NCBI GenBank assembly: GCA_035403465.1
Contig: DAONFG010000014.1
Span: 1 to 64,000 of the forward strand
Direction of reading: 5' to 3'
Source: JAAYBQ01 sp035403465
GTDB taxonomy: Bacteria > Spirochaetota > UBA4802 > UBA5550
DNA: 64,000 nucleotides
Positions 17,839-25,827 of the stretch are shown one piece after another. The position numbers and the translations under genes were made by a program. Under the pieces are notes generated by a model. The model saw only the letters and a program-made list of their open reading frames with translations. It was not told the DNA's origin and ran no database searches. Positions within the stretch are counted from its first letter, which is position 1. The number at the start of each line of letters is the position of its first letter.

Positions 17839-18420
17839 CTATTCAGTCTTTTCATCCGGCTTGTATTTTATAGTCCTGATAAGTTCGTACACAGCCTCCT
17901 CCGCCGCATCACTGAGAGTATACGATTTTCTTGTAATTGATCCCGACCATACGACTTCTCCGGAACTGCACGAAACCATACGTGCTGTAACACCAACTGA
18001 TGATGTTAGCTCAAGCCATCCGAAAATGTATATAAAAGTCGTATATGACTGGTATACGGAGTAATCATGAACAGATCCATATATTATATAGTCAGCCCCG
18101 ATCGATTTACCTGCATCTATAAACCACTGGCTCTTCTGACTTTTTGTTTCTAACATTTCAAGGTTTACCACGGAATTCGATTTTTCAATACAGACGGTTT
18201 TATAACCGCGGTTCTGCAGTTTACCCTCAAAAATGTTTCTTACGAGCTCACCAGAATTGTTGCCTGTACTGCCGTTGTAATCTTTAAATCCCAGCACAGC
18301 TATCTTTACAGCCGACCTATCGACTGCTCCGCTGTTATAAGAAAAAGGCCGGCTTAAACATGATAAAGACACCATGGCAGGAAGTAGAAATATCAGCAGA
18401 ATCTTTTTAGTATAGTTCAT
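17839..18420 (-). CDS. CsgG/GNA1162-like lipoprotein
   Basis: A 193-aa protein with a lipoprotein signal (hydrophobic run then VSLSC, lipobox Cys at about residue 21). The body follows the CsgG/DUF799-like pattern: VKIAVLGFKDYNGS, GELVRNIFEGKLQNRGYKTV, IGADYIIYGSVHDYS, VGVTARMVSCSSGEVVWSGS and a C-terminal AAEEAVYELIRTI. Such proteins sit in the periplasm or outer membrane and often assemble export or surface structures. It is the last gene of a three-gene set with a barrel-like protein (17 bp upstream) and a small membrane protein. Confidence 0.75.
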   Translation of the reverse strand: MNYTKKILLIFLLPAMVSLSCLSRPFSYNSGAVDRSAVKIAVLGFKDYNGSTGNNSGELVRNIFEGKLQNRGYKTVCIEKSNSVVNLEMLETKSQKSQWFIDAGKSIGADYIIYGSVHDYSVYQSYTTFIYIFGWLELTSSVGVTARMVSCSSGEVVWSGSITRKSYTLSDAAEEAVYELIRTIKYKPDEKTE

Positions 18421-18437
18421 CGAGGACCATCCTGAGT

Positions 18438-19064
18438 CTAAAAGGCTTTTGCTACACCGAGCTTTAAAAATATTACAATACCGCTGGTTGAAAAGTCAGG
18501 TCCCGTTGGAACATCAACCTGTACTGAACCCTTACCCGTCTTGAAGAAACCCGCACCGATTCCGAACATGATTTCCGGGCAGAAATAGACATCTTCAGCA
18601 CACTCATAATCAAACCCGGCAGAAAGCGTTGCATGGAAAACATACGAGTTGATATTGTCGATTGTGTCGAACTGAATATACGGTCCCGCACCGAACCATG
18701 GCGAAACATATCCTTTGCCGAAATGCCGTATTAGAGATATTCCAATCTCGTGCAGTGAGATCACGCCGGCGTGGTCAAACATTTCATCAGGCCTGGAATT
18801 AATCATTTCAGGATAAAAAATCCAGTGGGTCCGCATAGACACGTAGGGATTAAGCAAATAGTCCAAAAACCAGCCGCATGCATTTGCATATGACCATGTC
18901 GCATTGTTCTGGATTGTAACCGAACCTGAATTTACTGTAAGGTATGACGACACCCATGACATGTTGACTTCAGGGCCGAGCATTCTCCTCTGCGCTGCCT
19001 CAAGAGGGCTCATCACAAGCAGGAGCAGGACAAATAACAGGAGGATGACAGGTTTAACAGGCAT
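18438..19064 (-). CDS. putative outer-membrane beta-barrel protein
   Basis: A 208-aa exported protein of unknown role. A signal peptide covers residues 1-23 (ending SPLEAAQ). The body alternates aromatic and polar residues (VSMRTHWIFYPEM, PWFGAGPYIQFD, DVYFCPEIMFGIGAGFF), consistent with an 8-stranded OmpA/OmpW-like barrel. It lies between the CsgG-like lipoprotein and the small membrane protein, with gaps of 17 and 9 bp, so the three are co-transcribed. Confidence 0.65.
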   Translation of the reverse strand: MPVKPVILLLFVLLLLVMSPLEAAQRRMLGPEVNMSWVSSYLTVNSGSVTIQNNATWSYANACGWFLDYLLNPYVSMRTHWIFYPEMINSRPDEMFDHAGVISLHEIGISLIRHFGKGYVSPWFGAGPYIQFDTIDNINSYVFHATLSAGFDYECAEDVYFCPEIMFGIGAGFFKTGKGSVQVDVPTGPDFSTSGIVIFLKLGVAKAF

Positions 19065-19073
19065 AATCCCGTT

Positions 19074-19400
19074 TTAATACTTTTTTCTGCTTCTGTTATG
19101 ATTAAGCCTGTTCATAACATAGAGAGCTCCATAAGCTCCTAAAAATCCTGCAATTATATTTACTCCGGATCCACGGGAGAGAAAATCAAGTATCAGTACC
19201 ATCATATCGTAAAAAATGTAATCCAGAATATATCCGCCGATAAGGGCACCGATAACGCCGACAACAAGACCGCCGATGTACCCGCCGAAGAGGTCCCTCT
19301 TTTTCAGGTTATAAAAAATAAAGGCCACACAGGCGCCTGTACCGAGATAAATAACTGTTGCCTTGAGAACCATCAGAAAGCTTCTAAGACCTTCAGACAT
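19074..19400 (-). CDS. small glycine-rich membrane protein
   Basis: A 108-aa protein with three predicted membrane helices: ATVIYLGTGACVAFIFY, a glycine-zipper stretch FGGYIGGLVVGVIGALIGGYILDY, and VNIIAGFLGAYGALYVM. The C-terminus is basic (NHNRSRKKY). It resembles transglycosylase-associated or GlsB/YeaQ-type small proteins in layout, without a decisive motif. It is the first gene of the set running to 17839. Confidence 0.6.
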   Translation of the reverse strand: MSEGLRSFLMVLKATVIYLGTGACVAFIFYNLKKRDLFGGYIGGLVVGVIGALIGGYILDYIFYDMMVLILDFLSRGSGVNIIAGFLGAYGALYVMNRLNHNRSRKKY

Positions 19401-19494
19401 GCTGAACCTCCGGATAATGCAGAATAATTTAATCTATAAGCCGACAGGATATCTTCATTCACAAACGGAATATCAGACTAATCCCGTGCCGGAA

Positions 19495-20103
19495 TCATGT
19501 AAAGAACAATTCACCCTTCCCTTCCCTTATAATCTCCACGCCGCCTTTGGACATATCTACGACGGTTGAAGGCGATGAAATCTTAGGTCCTGCGTCAAGC
19601 ACAAGATCCACCTCGTTCCTGTAGACTTTTTCCAGGTCTTCCGGATTGATCAGGTATTCACCTTCAGAAGTATTTATACTCGTGGCAAGAATAGGCCTTC
19701 CCAGGGCCCTTACAAGATCAAGGGGAATATTGTGGTCCGGAATGCGTACCCCGATGGTTTTCTGGTTTGTTACAACAATTCCAGGGACCAGTTTTGACGC
19801 ATTCAGTATAAACGTATAGGGTCCCGGCAGGGCTTTTTTCATAATTTTAAAATGTTCGTCACTGATGTTTCTTGTATATGCGTTTATTTCAGAAAGACTG
19901 GAAAAAATAAAGCTTATGGGCTTCTTCCTGTCCATTTTTTTCAGCCTGTAGATTCTTTCAATTGCACGTTTATCCTTTATATCACAGCCGTACGCATAAA
20001 CAGTATCTGTAGGGAATATAATAATCCCTCCATCCTCCAGAATTACCCTGGCCTTCTCAATGAATCTTTTCTGCGGATTATCTTCGTTTATTACAAATAT
20101 CAT
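19495..20103 (-). CDS. tsaC: threonylcarbamoyl-AMP synthase (TsaC/Sua5/YrdC family)
   Basis: Makes threonylcarbamoyl-AMP from Thr, bicarbonate and ATP for the t6A modification of tRNAs decoding ANN codons. Recognised from GGIIIFPTDTVYAYGCD, the KKMDRKKPISFIF nucleotide-site motif, GPYTFIL, KTIGVRIPDH and PILATSINTSEG. At 202 aa it is the short TsaC form without the Sua5 C-terminal domain. A terminator-like hairpin and tiny ORFs lie in its upstream leader on the same strand. Confidence 0.92.
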   Translation of the reverse strand: MIFVINEDNPQKRFIEKARVILEDGGIIIFPTDTVYAYGCDIKDKRAIERIYRLKKMDRKKPISFIFSSLSEINAYTRNISDEHFKIMKKALPGPYTFILNASKLVPGIVVTNQKTIGVRIPDHNIPLDLVRALGRPILATSINTSEGEYLINPEDLEKVYRNEVDLVLDAGPKISSPSTVVDMSKGGVEIIREGKGELFFT

Positions 20104-20172
20104 TTTCTTTTCCGGTGAATCTGCGACTCCTATACAGGCATATTATACCATAAAAGGGTATTCTTCAATAAA

Positions 20173-20210
20173 AAAGGCTTTTGCAGATAGCGCAATCCAC
20201 AAAAGCCTTT
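20173..20210 (-). terminator. intrinsic terminator upstream of tsaC (possible attenuator)
   Basis: Reading the minus strand, an 11-bp perfect stem AAAGGCTTTTG / CAAAAGCCTTT is followed by a T-tract. It sits 70 bp before tsaC and downstream of two tiny ORFs, so it either ends a short transcript or attenuates tsaC. Confidence 0.65.
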
Positions 20211-20284
20211 AACCTGGTAAAATTACATGTAGGAGTGTAATTTATTATCAATCATTAATTTTATCGGTATTCTTCCAAAATGCA

Positions 20285-20326
20285 TTAGAACTTTTTTAAA
20301 AATTTTTGAATTTTATACTGATCCAT
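20285..20326 (-). CDS. possible 13-codon leader peptide upstream of tsaC
   Basis: GAGGG six bases before an ATG opens a 13-codon ORF (MDQYKIQKFLKKF). Its TAA overlaps the ATG of a second tiny ORF (20223-20285, 20 codons) as TAATG. The terminator at 20173-20210 follows. Six of the 13 codons are ANN codons (Met, Lys, Ile). AT-rich chance ORFs are common, so confidence is low. Confidence 0.3.
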   Translation of the reverse strand: MDQYKIQKFLKKF

Positions 20327-20395
20327 TGTTATCCCTCATTAAAAAGGCATATCCCCGGGCTGAAGAGAACATGGAATTTAGAAAATAACCTTATT

Positions 20396-20401
20396 ATAAT
20401 A
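20396..20401 (-). promoter_or_regulatory. candidate -10 box for the tsaC leader transcript
   Basis: A TATAAT lies on the minus strand near 20396-20401, about 70 bp upstream of the 13-codon ORF. No good -35 is seen at 17 bp. Confidence 0.25.
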
Positions 20402-20542
20402 TTTGACTAAAAAGCATACCGGACGCTATTAATCCGGCAAAGGCAAAAAATGAGTCTGCAGCAATTATGGTTCACGCTTCCCGGTTAAAATCAGGTTTGC
20501 CTTTACCCGGATTAAAGTGTATTTTAGTTAAAAGGTGTTAAC

Positions 20543-20920
20543 ATGAAACTGAAGATTTTCACTATCGCAGCACTGGTATTTCTGGTCGCTGCCTCATGCG
20601 ATTCGAAATCCAAAATCGTCTTTGACACTACCACGCATAATTTCGGGAAGGTCAAAACAGAATCGACACTGACCCATACATTCACTTTTACAAACAATGG
20701 TACAGCAACGCTTGTAATTGACAGGATACGGTCCGGGTGAGGCTGTACAGGAACTCTCCTTTCCGCAAAGGAGATCCCTGCCGGCGGCAGCGGTGAAATT
20801 AAAATTGAAGTGCATCTTGATAAACATACGGGGGAAGTGGCTAAGACCGTCCAGGTATTCACAAATGACCCTGACCAGGGGATGGTTAAACTTGTACTCA
20901 AGGCCAAAGTTTCGGAATAG
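20543..20920 (+). CDS. DUF1573-family lipoprotein with in-frame TGA; candidate selenoprotein
   Basis: The reading frame runs 125 codons to a TAG at 20918 if the TGA at 20738-20740 (codon 66) is read through. The N-terminus is a lipoprotein signal (FLVAASC, Cys at residue 19). The body is DUF1573: FDTTTHNFGKVKTESTLTHTFTFTNNG, TLVIDRIRSG, then TGA, then GCTGTLLSAKEIPAGGSGEI and KTVQVFTNDPDQG. Family members normally read (S/T/G)CGCT here, so the TGA replaces the first Cys and would give a Sec-Gly-Cys motif. A strong hairpin starts 7 nt after the TGA. AAGGTG precedes the ATG. Alternatives are a TGC/TGT-to-TGA nonsense mutation or a sequencing error. TGA is a normal stop elsewhere in the window (for example at 27166). 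Confidence 0.75.
20748..20780 (+). promoter_or_regulatory. candidate bacterial SECIS hairpin
   Basis: Hairpin just after the in-frame TGA: 8-bp perfect upper stem TCTCCTTT / AAAGGAGA (20755-20762 with 20767-20774), tetraloop CCGC, then a 2-nt bulge and a lower stem CAGGA / TCC-c-TG. The loop starts 22 nt after the TGA, within the usual spacing for bacterial SECIS elements. The loop G is in the third position, whereas the usual rule expects a G in the first two, so the match is partial. Confidence 0.5.
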
Positions 20921-20959
20921 TATATTAGACTTGTTTCTTTTCTTATTGTTAACCGGGTT

Positions 20960-20978
20960 TAAGGGGCGAAGCCCCTTA
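20960..20978 (+). repeat. hairpin after the DUF1573 gene
   Basis: 8-bp perfect stem TAAGGGGC / GCCCCTTA with a GAA loop. There is no T-tract, so it is a weak terminator or mRNA-stabilising hairpin. A second imperfect hairpin (CTTCAG...CTGAAG) follows at about 20989-21005. Confidence 0.5.
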
Positions 20979-21050
20979 CAGAAAGAACTCTTCAGGCTTT
21001 CTGAAGACTTCTGATCGTCAGTCTGGAAACAGGTCTGTTAAATAAAGCTT

Positions 21051-23201
21051 ATGGAAGAGATAATTCAGACTACAAAAACCGATCCTTATAAAACTGCACC
21101 GGGCAGGCCGCATCCCCTTGGCGCAACCCTTATGAACAGCAGCGTGCAGTTCGCGATCTTCAGCAGGCATGCAAAAGGTGTTACCCTTGTGCTCATGCAT
21201 TCAGGCGACCGGGATTCTTCATACACCGAGATTCCACTTGATCCCGAAATCAACAAAACCGGGGATATCTGGCACATTAATGTTGAAGGCATAGGGGAAG
21301 GACAGGTTTACGGCTATAGGATTTACGGAGCTTACAACCCTGCGGCCGGACACAGGTTCAACGATAATAAGCTGCTGCTTGATCCCTATGCAGCGGCTAT
21401 AACCGGCAACTTCAAATGGGACCTTACACGGGCCAGGGGGATAGTTCTCGACGCGGATGACGAGATTGATTCATTTTCAATGATCGACAGCGCACCGCAC
21501 GTTCCCAGGAGCATTGTAGCCAACGGCCGCAGCACCTGCGTCAAAAATCAGCTAAGGATACCTGAAAACGAGCTGATAATATATGAACTCCATGTCAGGG
21601 GCTTTACCGCACACGAATCATCGGGATCTTCCGCTCCCGGGACCTTCATCGGCCTGACCGAAAAGATACCATACCTCAAAGATCTTGGTGTAAACGCCGT
21701 GGAGCTGCTGCCCATACAGGAATTTGACGAATACGAAAATATAAATGTTAACCCGGTTACAGGGGAACACCTGAAAAACTACTGGGGCTACAGTACAATA
21801 GCTTTCTTTGCCCCTAAGGGAAGCTACAGCTCATCAGGTTCACTGGGGCAGCAGGTGACCGAGTTCCGCGAAATGGTAAGGCGTTTCAACGAGGCAGGGA
21901 TCGAGGTTTTCCTTGACGTAGTATTTAACCATACCCATGAAGGGGACTACCGCGGACCCACACTTTCGTTCAGGGGTATCGACAATTGTGTATACTACAT
22001 TCTTGACAGCAACAAGGCCGCGTACAAAAACTATTCAGGATGCGGCAACACGTTCAACTGCAACCACCCACTGGTCAGACAGTTCATTCTTGACTGCCTC
22101 AGGTACTGGGTCATTGAAATGGATGTAGACGGATTCCGGTTTGACCTTGCATCCATTCTGGGCAGGGACCAGAACGGCGAGATGCTCTCCAACCCCCCGC
22201 TTATCGAGTGGATTGAAGAGGATCCCATTTTACGAAATACAAAAATCATTGCCGAAGCATGGGATGCCGGAGGTGCTTACCAGGTGGGTAAATTTCCAGG
22301 CAGATGGGCCGAATGGAACGGCAGGTACAGGGATGATGTTCGCAGGTTCTGGCTGGGCGACAGCGGGTTCAAGGGGGCCTTTGCAACAAGGCTCACCGGG
22401 AGTTCCGACCTCTACCGGTCATCCTCTCCCAACCGCAGCATTAACTTTATTACATGCCATGACGGTTTCACGCTTAATGACCTTGTGAGCTACAGCCAGA
22501 AACACAATATTGAAAACGGTGAAAATAACCGTGACGGCGAAAACAACAACTTCAGCTGCAACTGGGGATTCGAAGGCCCGGGCGCTCCGGCCGGGATTGA
22601 AGAATTGCGGACAAGAATGATAAAAAACATGACCGCAACGCTGCTCCTTTCACTGGGGATACCGATGCTCCTTGCCGGGGATGAATTCCGTAGAACACAG
22701 AAAGGCAACAACAACTCATACTGCCAGGATAACGAAATTTCGTGGGTCGACTGGAAACTGCTTGATACACACAATGGTATATTCACCTTTACAAAACAAA
22801 TGATAAAATTCCGCAAGATGCACCCGGTCCTGATAATGCCGCGATTCTACACCGGAGAAAAATGCAACGGGAGCGAATGTGCGGATATATCATGGCATGG
22901 CACCGGGGCAGACGATCCCGGCTGGGACAGGGATGACGGATGCCTGGCAGCGATGATAAACGGAAATTTCGGGAAACACGGCAGTTATGACGGCGACTGT
23001 GATTTCTACATGATGTTTAACACATCTTCAGTTGACCAGTCATTCAGCCTGCCTGAAGCACCATCAGGACGGGAATGGCGTGTATCAATAAACACTGCCG
23101 AGATTGAAGGCCGCAATATATTCACAGAAAATGATGGCCCACAGGCAGGTTCAGGAGCAATTACCGTGAAGTCCCGTTCAGTAATTGTCCTTACCGCCTG
23201 A
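21051..23201 (+). CDS. glgX: glycogen debranching enzyme / isoamylase (GlgX/TreX family)
   Basis: GH13 enzyme hydrolysing alpha-1,6 branches of glycogen. An N-terminal CBM48-like domain (about residues 15-110) precedes the TIM barrel. Conserved regions are DVVFNHTHEG, VDGFRFDLASILGRD (nucleophile Asp), IAEAWDAGGAYQVG (acid/base Glu) and FITCHDGFTLNDLVSY. The C-terminal beta domain ends SRSVIVLTA. 716 aa is typical of GlgX/TreX. No strong Shine-Dalgarno precedes the ATG. No glg neighbours are adjacent, although phosphoglucomutase and glucokinase genes occur further along the window. Confidence 0.93.
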   Translation: MEEIIQTTKTDPYKTAPGRPHPLGATLMNSSVQFAIFSRHAKGVTLVLMHSGDRDSSYTEIPLDPEINKTGDIWHINVEGIGEGQVYGYRIYGAYNPAAGHRFNDNKLLLDPYAAAITGNFKWDLTRARGIVLDADDEIDSFSMIDSAPHVPRSIVANGRSTCVKNQLRIPENELIIYELHVRGFTAHESSGSSAPGTFIGLTEKIPYLKDLGVNAVELLPIQEFDEYENINVNPVTGEHLKNYWGYSTIAFFAPKGSYSSSGSLGQQVTEFREMVRRFNEAGIEVFLDVVFNHTHEGDYRGPTLSFRGIDNCVYYILDSNKAAYKNYSGCGNTFNCNHPLVRQFILDCLRYWVIEMDVDGFRFDLASILGRDQNGEMLSNPPLIEWIEEDPILRNTKIIAEAWDAGGAYQVGKFPGRWAEWNGRYRDDVRRFWLGDSGFKGAFATRLTGSSDLYRSSSPNRSINFITCHDGFTLNDLVSYSQKHNIENGENNRDGENNNFSCNWGFEGPGAPAGIEELRTRMIKNMTATLLLSLGIPMLLAGDEFRRTQKGNNNSYCQDNEISWVDWKLLDTHNGIFTFTKQMIKFRKMHPVLIMPRFYTGEKCNGSECADISWHGTGADDPGWDRDDGCLAAMINGNFGKHGSYDGDCDFYMMFNTSSVDQSFSLPEAPSGREWRVSINTAEIEGRNIFTENDGPQAGSGAITVKSRSVIVLTA

Positions 23202-23230
23202 AATTCTGCAATTCGAGCCCGGCTGTATGA

Positions 23231-23443
23231 TCAGTTTACAGATGCCTTGTTAAGCTGTTCTATAAGCTGGGTAATCCTGGCGTCATCCATACCATGAGCC
23301 CTCATTCCCTGCTCTATAGTTTCTGAAACACTAAGGTGGCATCCTATACAGTGCAGACCGTATTGGCCAAGAATTGGTGCAGCACCGGGGAAAATCCTGA
23401 GCAGTTCACCGAAAGTCATATTCTTACTGATTTTCTGTTCCAT
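23231..23443 (-). CDS. DUF1858-family small redox protein
   Basis: A 70-aa protein of the DUF1858 family, often annotated as hybrid-cluster-protein-associated redox disulfide protein. Visible: KNMTFGELLRIFPGAAPILGQYG, then LHCIGCHLSVSETIEQGM with the conserved CxxC pair, then a C-terminal helix. Such proteins occur mainly in anaerobes; the disulfide role is inferred from the family. It is convergent with glgX. Confidence 0.88.
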   Translation of the reverse strand: MEQKISKNMTFGELLRIFPGAAPILGQYGLHCIGCHLSVSETIEQGMRAHGMDDARITQLIEQLNKASVN

Positions 23444-23735
23444 GTTAAAACCTCACATAAAAACGATATCCCGGCTGATTATTATTTGTTGATTTAAATC
23501 AATATGAACTATAATTCAGACGGCTTTTTCTCTATGCAAAAATTATCCTGCTGTATAATATGTCTATAATTATTTTGTTACAATGTTTATTCCCGGACTG
23601 TTATATTGATAAAAACTGATGCTGCGGACATTTCAGGAGTATGCAGGCATACAATTTTTAAAAACATCCATGAGAGATTATGCTTAAAATTGAACGGTTT
23701 TTGTACGAAACTATAGTAACCGGAACTGAAACTGA

Positions 23736-25541
23736 ATGAATATACTGATAATATTCGTATTTATAACCATACTAACTGTTCTTGCATGGGCGCTTTTCGG
23801 AGGGCAGAACCGGACCGTTGCGCCCGCCCGGCCCGCTGAAGAGAAAAAACCGGAAGCCGAGCCTGAGAGAATTCTCAGGCGCCGTGCATCGGACAGGGCT
23901 ATCGAAGAAGAATTCCCCGAAAGAAGACGGTCTGATGACATAAGCCGTGAAAGCATACCTGACTATACCGAAAGCCAGGGCTCCTTTGAACTGCCATATT
24001 CAGCAAACAGCATTATACCTGACAATTCAAGGTTCAGGATGTACAAACGCACCCTGATAAACTCAGAAATCTACGCCCGCAAAGGAGATATTGACACTGC
24101 AATTTCACTTTTCAACGGTGTGAAGGATAGAATATCTGACAAGGGAATCAAGAGCAAAATCGATGACAACATTGAATACCTGAACCGCTACAGGGAACGC
24201 AAGCAGAGTGATCAGAAAAAACGGCATGAATCCCTCTACTCCGGGCAACAACCGGGTGAGCTGCGGCTTAAAATTGACGGTCCTGTTCCACAGACCATAA
24301 ACATAGGTACAACAGCTGGAGGGATTGATTCCGAAGAGGTGATAAAAAGGATATCCGAGCAGATATCAAAAGAGATCGGCCACCTTAAAAATGAAATCGA
24401 GGGCATAAAATCAAAACCTGGTGAACAGCTCGATCTTGATGATTATGCAGAATTCGCCGGACTCCAGAAAGAGCTCAACAGCCTGAAGGATCGTTTTTCC
24501 GAATTGAGTGAGGAGCGGGACAAATCCATTGATGACCTGAACAGGATAAGACAGATCAAAGAGGAGGAGCTGGCACTTAACAAGGAACGCGGCAGACGCG
24601 CGGATGATATAGATAAAAACGATGTGCTGGAAAATCTGAAAAATGAAATCAGCAACCTGAAAGACCTTAAGCATACACTCGATGACCTGAACAGGAAGAT
24701 TGAGGATATGGCAAACCTTAAGATCCCCGAACTTCAGCACGGCCCTCAACTTGCCGAAGCCAAATATGCATCACCCGAACCAGTGCATTTCGATGCCAAA
24801 CCTGTACTCGACATCCTTGACAAAATCAGCAAAGAAAGTGAACGGCTTAAAACACCTGAATCGACAATACATGGATCACCTGCAGATGATCTTACTAACG
24901 ATGAAATTAATCTCCCTGAAACAAAAATTCCTGAACCAACTGTTACAGAAGAGAAAAAACAGCTGGAAAAAGAAAAAGAAAAGGAGATAGATCGTTTAAC
25001 CGATATCGATGAAGATCCCAATGCCTTTGACCTTGTGAGCGAATACGGAAAACCGAAAGACGACAGCACGCTTTCAGATGAAGAGATATTTGAAAAAATT
25101 TTAACAGATGATTCAAGGAAAAAAGATGACTCCGATTTTGAAATACTGGGTGAAAAGCATAAAGAGGAAAAAGAATACGCCTTTGATGAACCCATGGATG
25201 AAAAGAAGAAGGCGGAGCAGGACTTTTATAAAAAATTCATAAAACCTGACAGAATAAAAAAGAAAGAACTCCCTATACTCAAAGTGAATTATGACTTTAA
25301 AAAGCTTCCTGATGAATTCAGCCTGTCAAGAGAGAAGAACATACTCGAATACTCCTTCTACAAGTACAAACCCATGCTTGAAAAGGCTGATGACTTCATC
25401 AAGCAGCGTAAGGTACGGGATGCCATTAACTACTACAAGGTTGTTCTTGACCAGAATATTCCTCCTGAATTCAAGGTAATGATCAAACGCAACATCCGCG
25501 ACCTTACCGAGTACCTTGAAAAATACCTGACAGGTGAATAA
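23736..25541 (+). CDS. membrane-anchored coiled-coil protein, function unknown
   Basis: A 601-aa protein with one N-terminal membrane helix (NILIIFVFITILTVLAWALF) and a highly charged remainder. A short helical-repeat segment (about 100-155: YKRTLINSEIYARKGDIDTAISLFNGV) and a similar C-terminal segment (about 535-598: ILEYSFYKYKPMLEKADDFI, VRDAINYYKVVLD) both look TPR-like. Between them are long coiled coils (about 195-330) and an acidic disordered stretch. The order anchor, TPR, coiled coil, TPR suggests a scaffold; whether it faces cytoplasm or periplasm is open. It stands alone. Confidence 0.7.
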   Translation: MNILIIFVFITILTVLAWALFGGQNRTVAPARPAEEKKPEAEPERILRRRASDRAIEEEFPERRRSDDISRESIPDYTESQGSFELPYSANSIIPDNSRFRMYKRTLINSEIYARKGDIDTAISLFNGVKDRISDKGIKSKIDDNIEYLNRYRERKQSDQKKRHESLYSGQQPGELRLKIDGPVPQTINIGTTAGGIDSEEVIKRISEQISKEIGHLKNEIEGIKSKPGEQLDLDDYAEFAGLQKELNSLKDRFSELSEERDKSIDDLNRIRQIKEEELALNKERGRRADDIDKNDVLENLKNEISNLKDLKHTLDDLNRKIEDMANLKIPELQHGPQLAEAKYASPEPVHFDAKPVLDILDKISKESERLKTPESTIHGSPADDLTNDEINLPETKIPEPTVTEEKKQLEKEKEKEIDRLTDIDEDPNAFDLVSEYGKPKDDSTLSDEEIFEKILTDDSRKKDDSDFEILGEKHKEEKEYAFDEPMDEKKKAEQDFYKKFIKPDRIKKKELPILKVNYDFKKLPDEFSLSREKNILEYSFYKYKPMLEKADDFIKQRKVRDAINYYKVVLDQNIPPEFKVMIKRNIRDLTEYLEKYLTGE

Positions 25542-25827
25542 AACCTCTTTATCAAGATATACATCATTTCTCAAACCAATATAACTTTTCTGATCTTATA
25601 ACTCATTTATTATGGCCATAACTCATGATAATATAATTATTTTCCAGCATCACACCAGTTTACTGAAAAATACTTGACTCTTGCGTCATTAAAGTAAATA
25701 AAAAAAGATATAAATAATACAGCAATTTTTGTATAATTATTAGCTTTTCGCTTCTAAATTAAATAATAAACCATGCGCCCAAAAAGCTGATAAAATAAAA
25801 CAGTGGGATTAGCAGCCGGTCTTATCA

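Noticed and set aside
20738..20740. TGA read as Trp (altered code)
   Set aside because: TGA ends other genes normally in the window, for example the kinase at 27166-27168.
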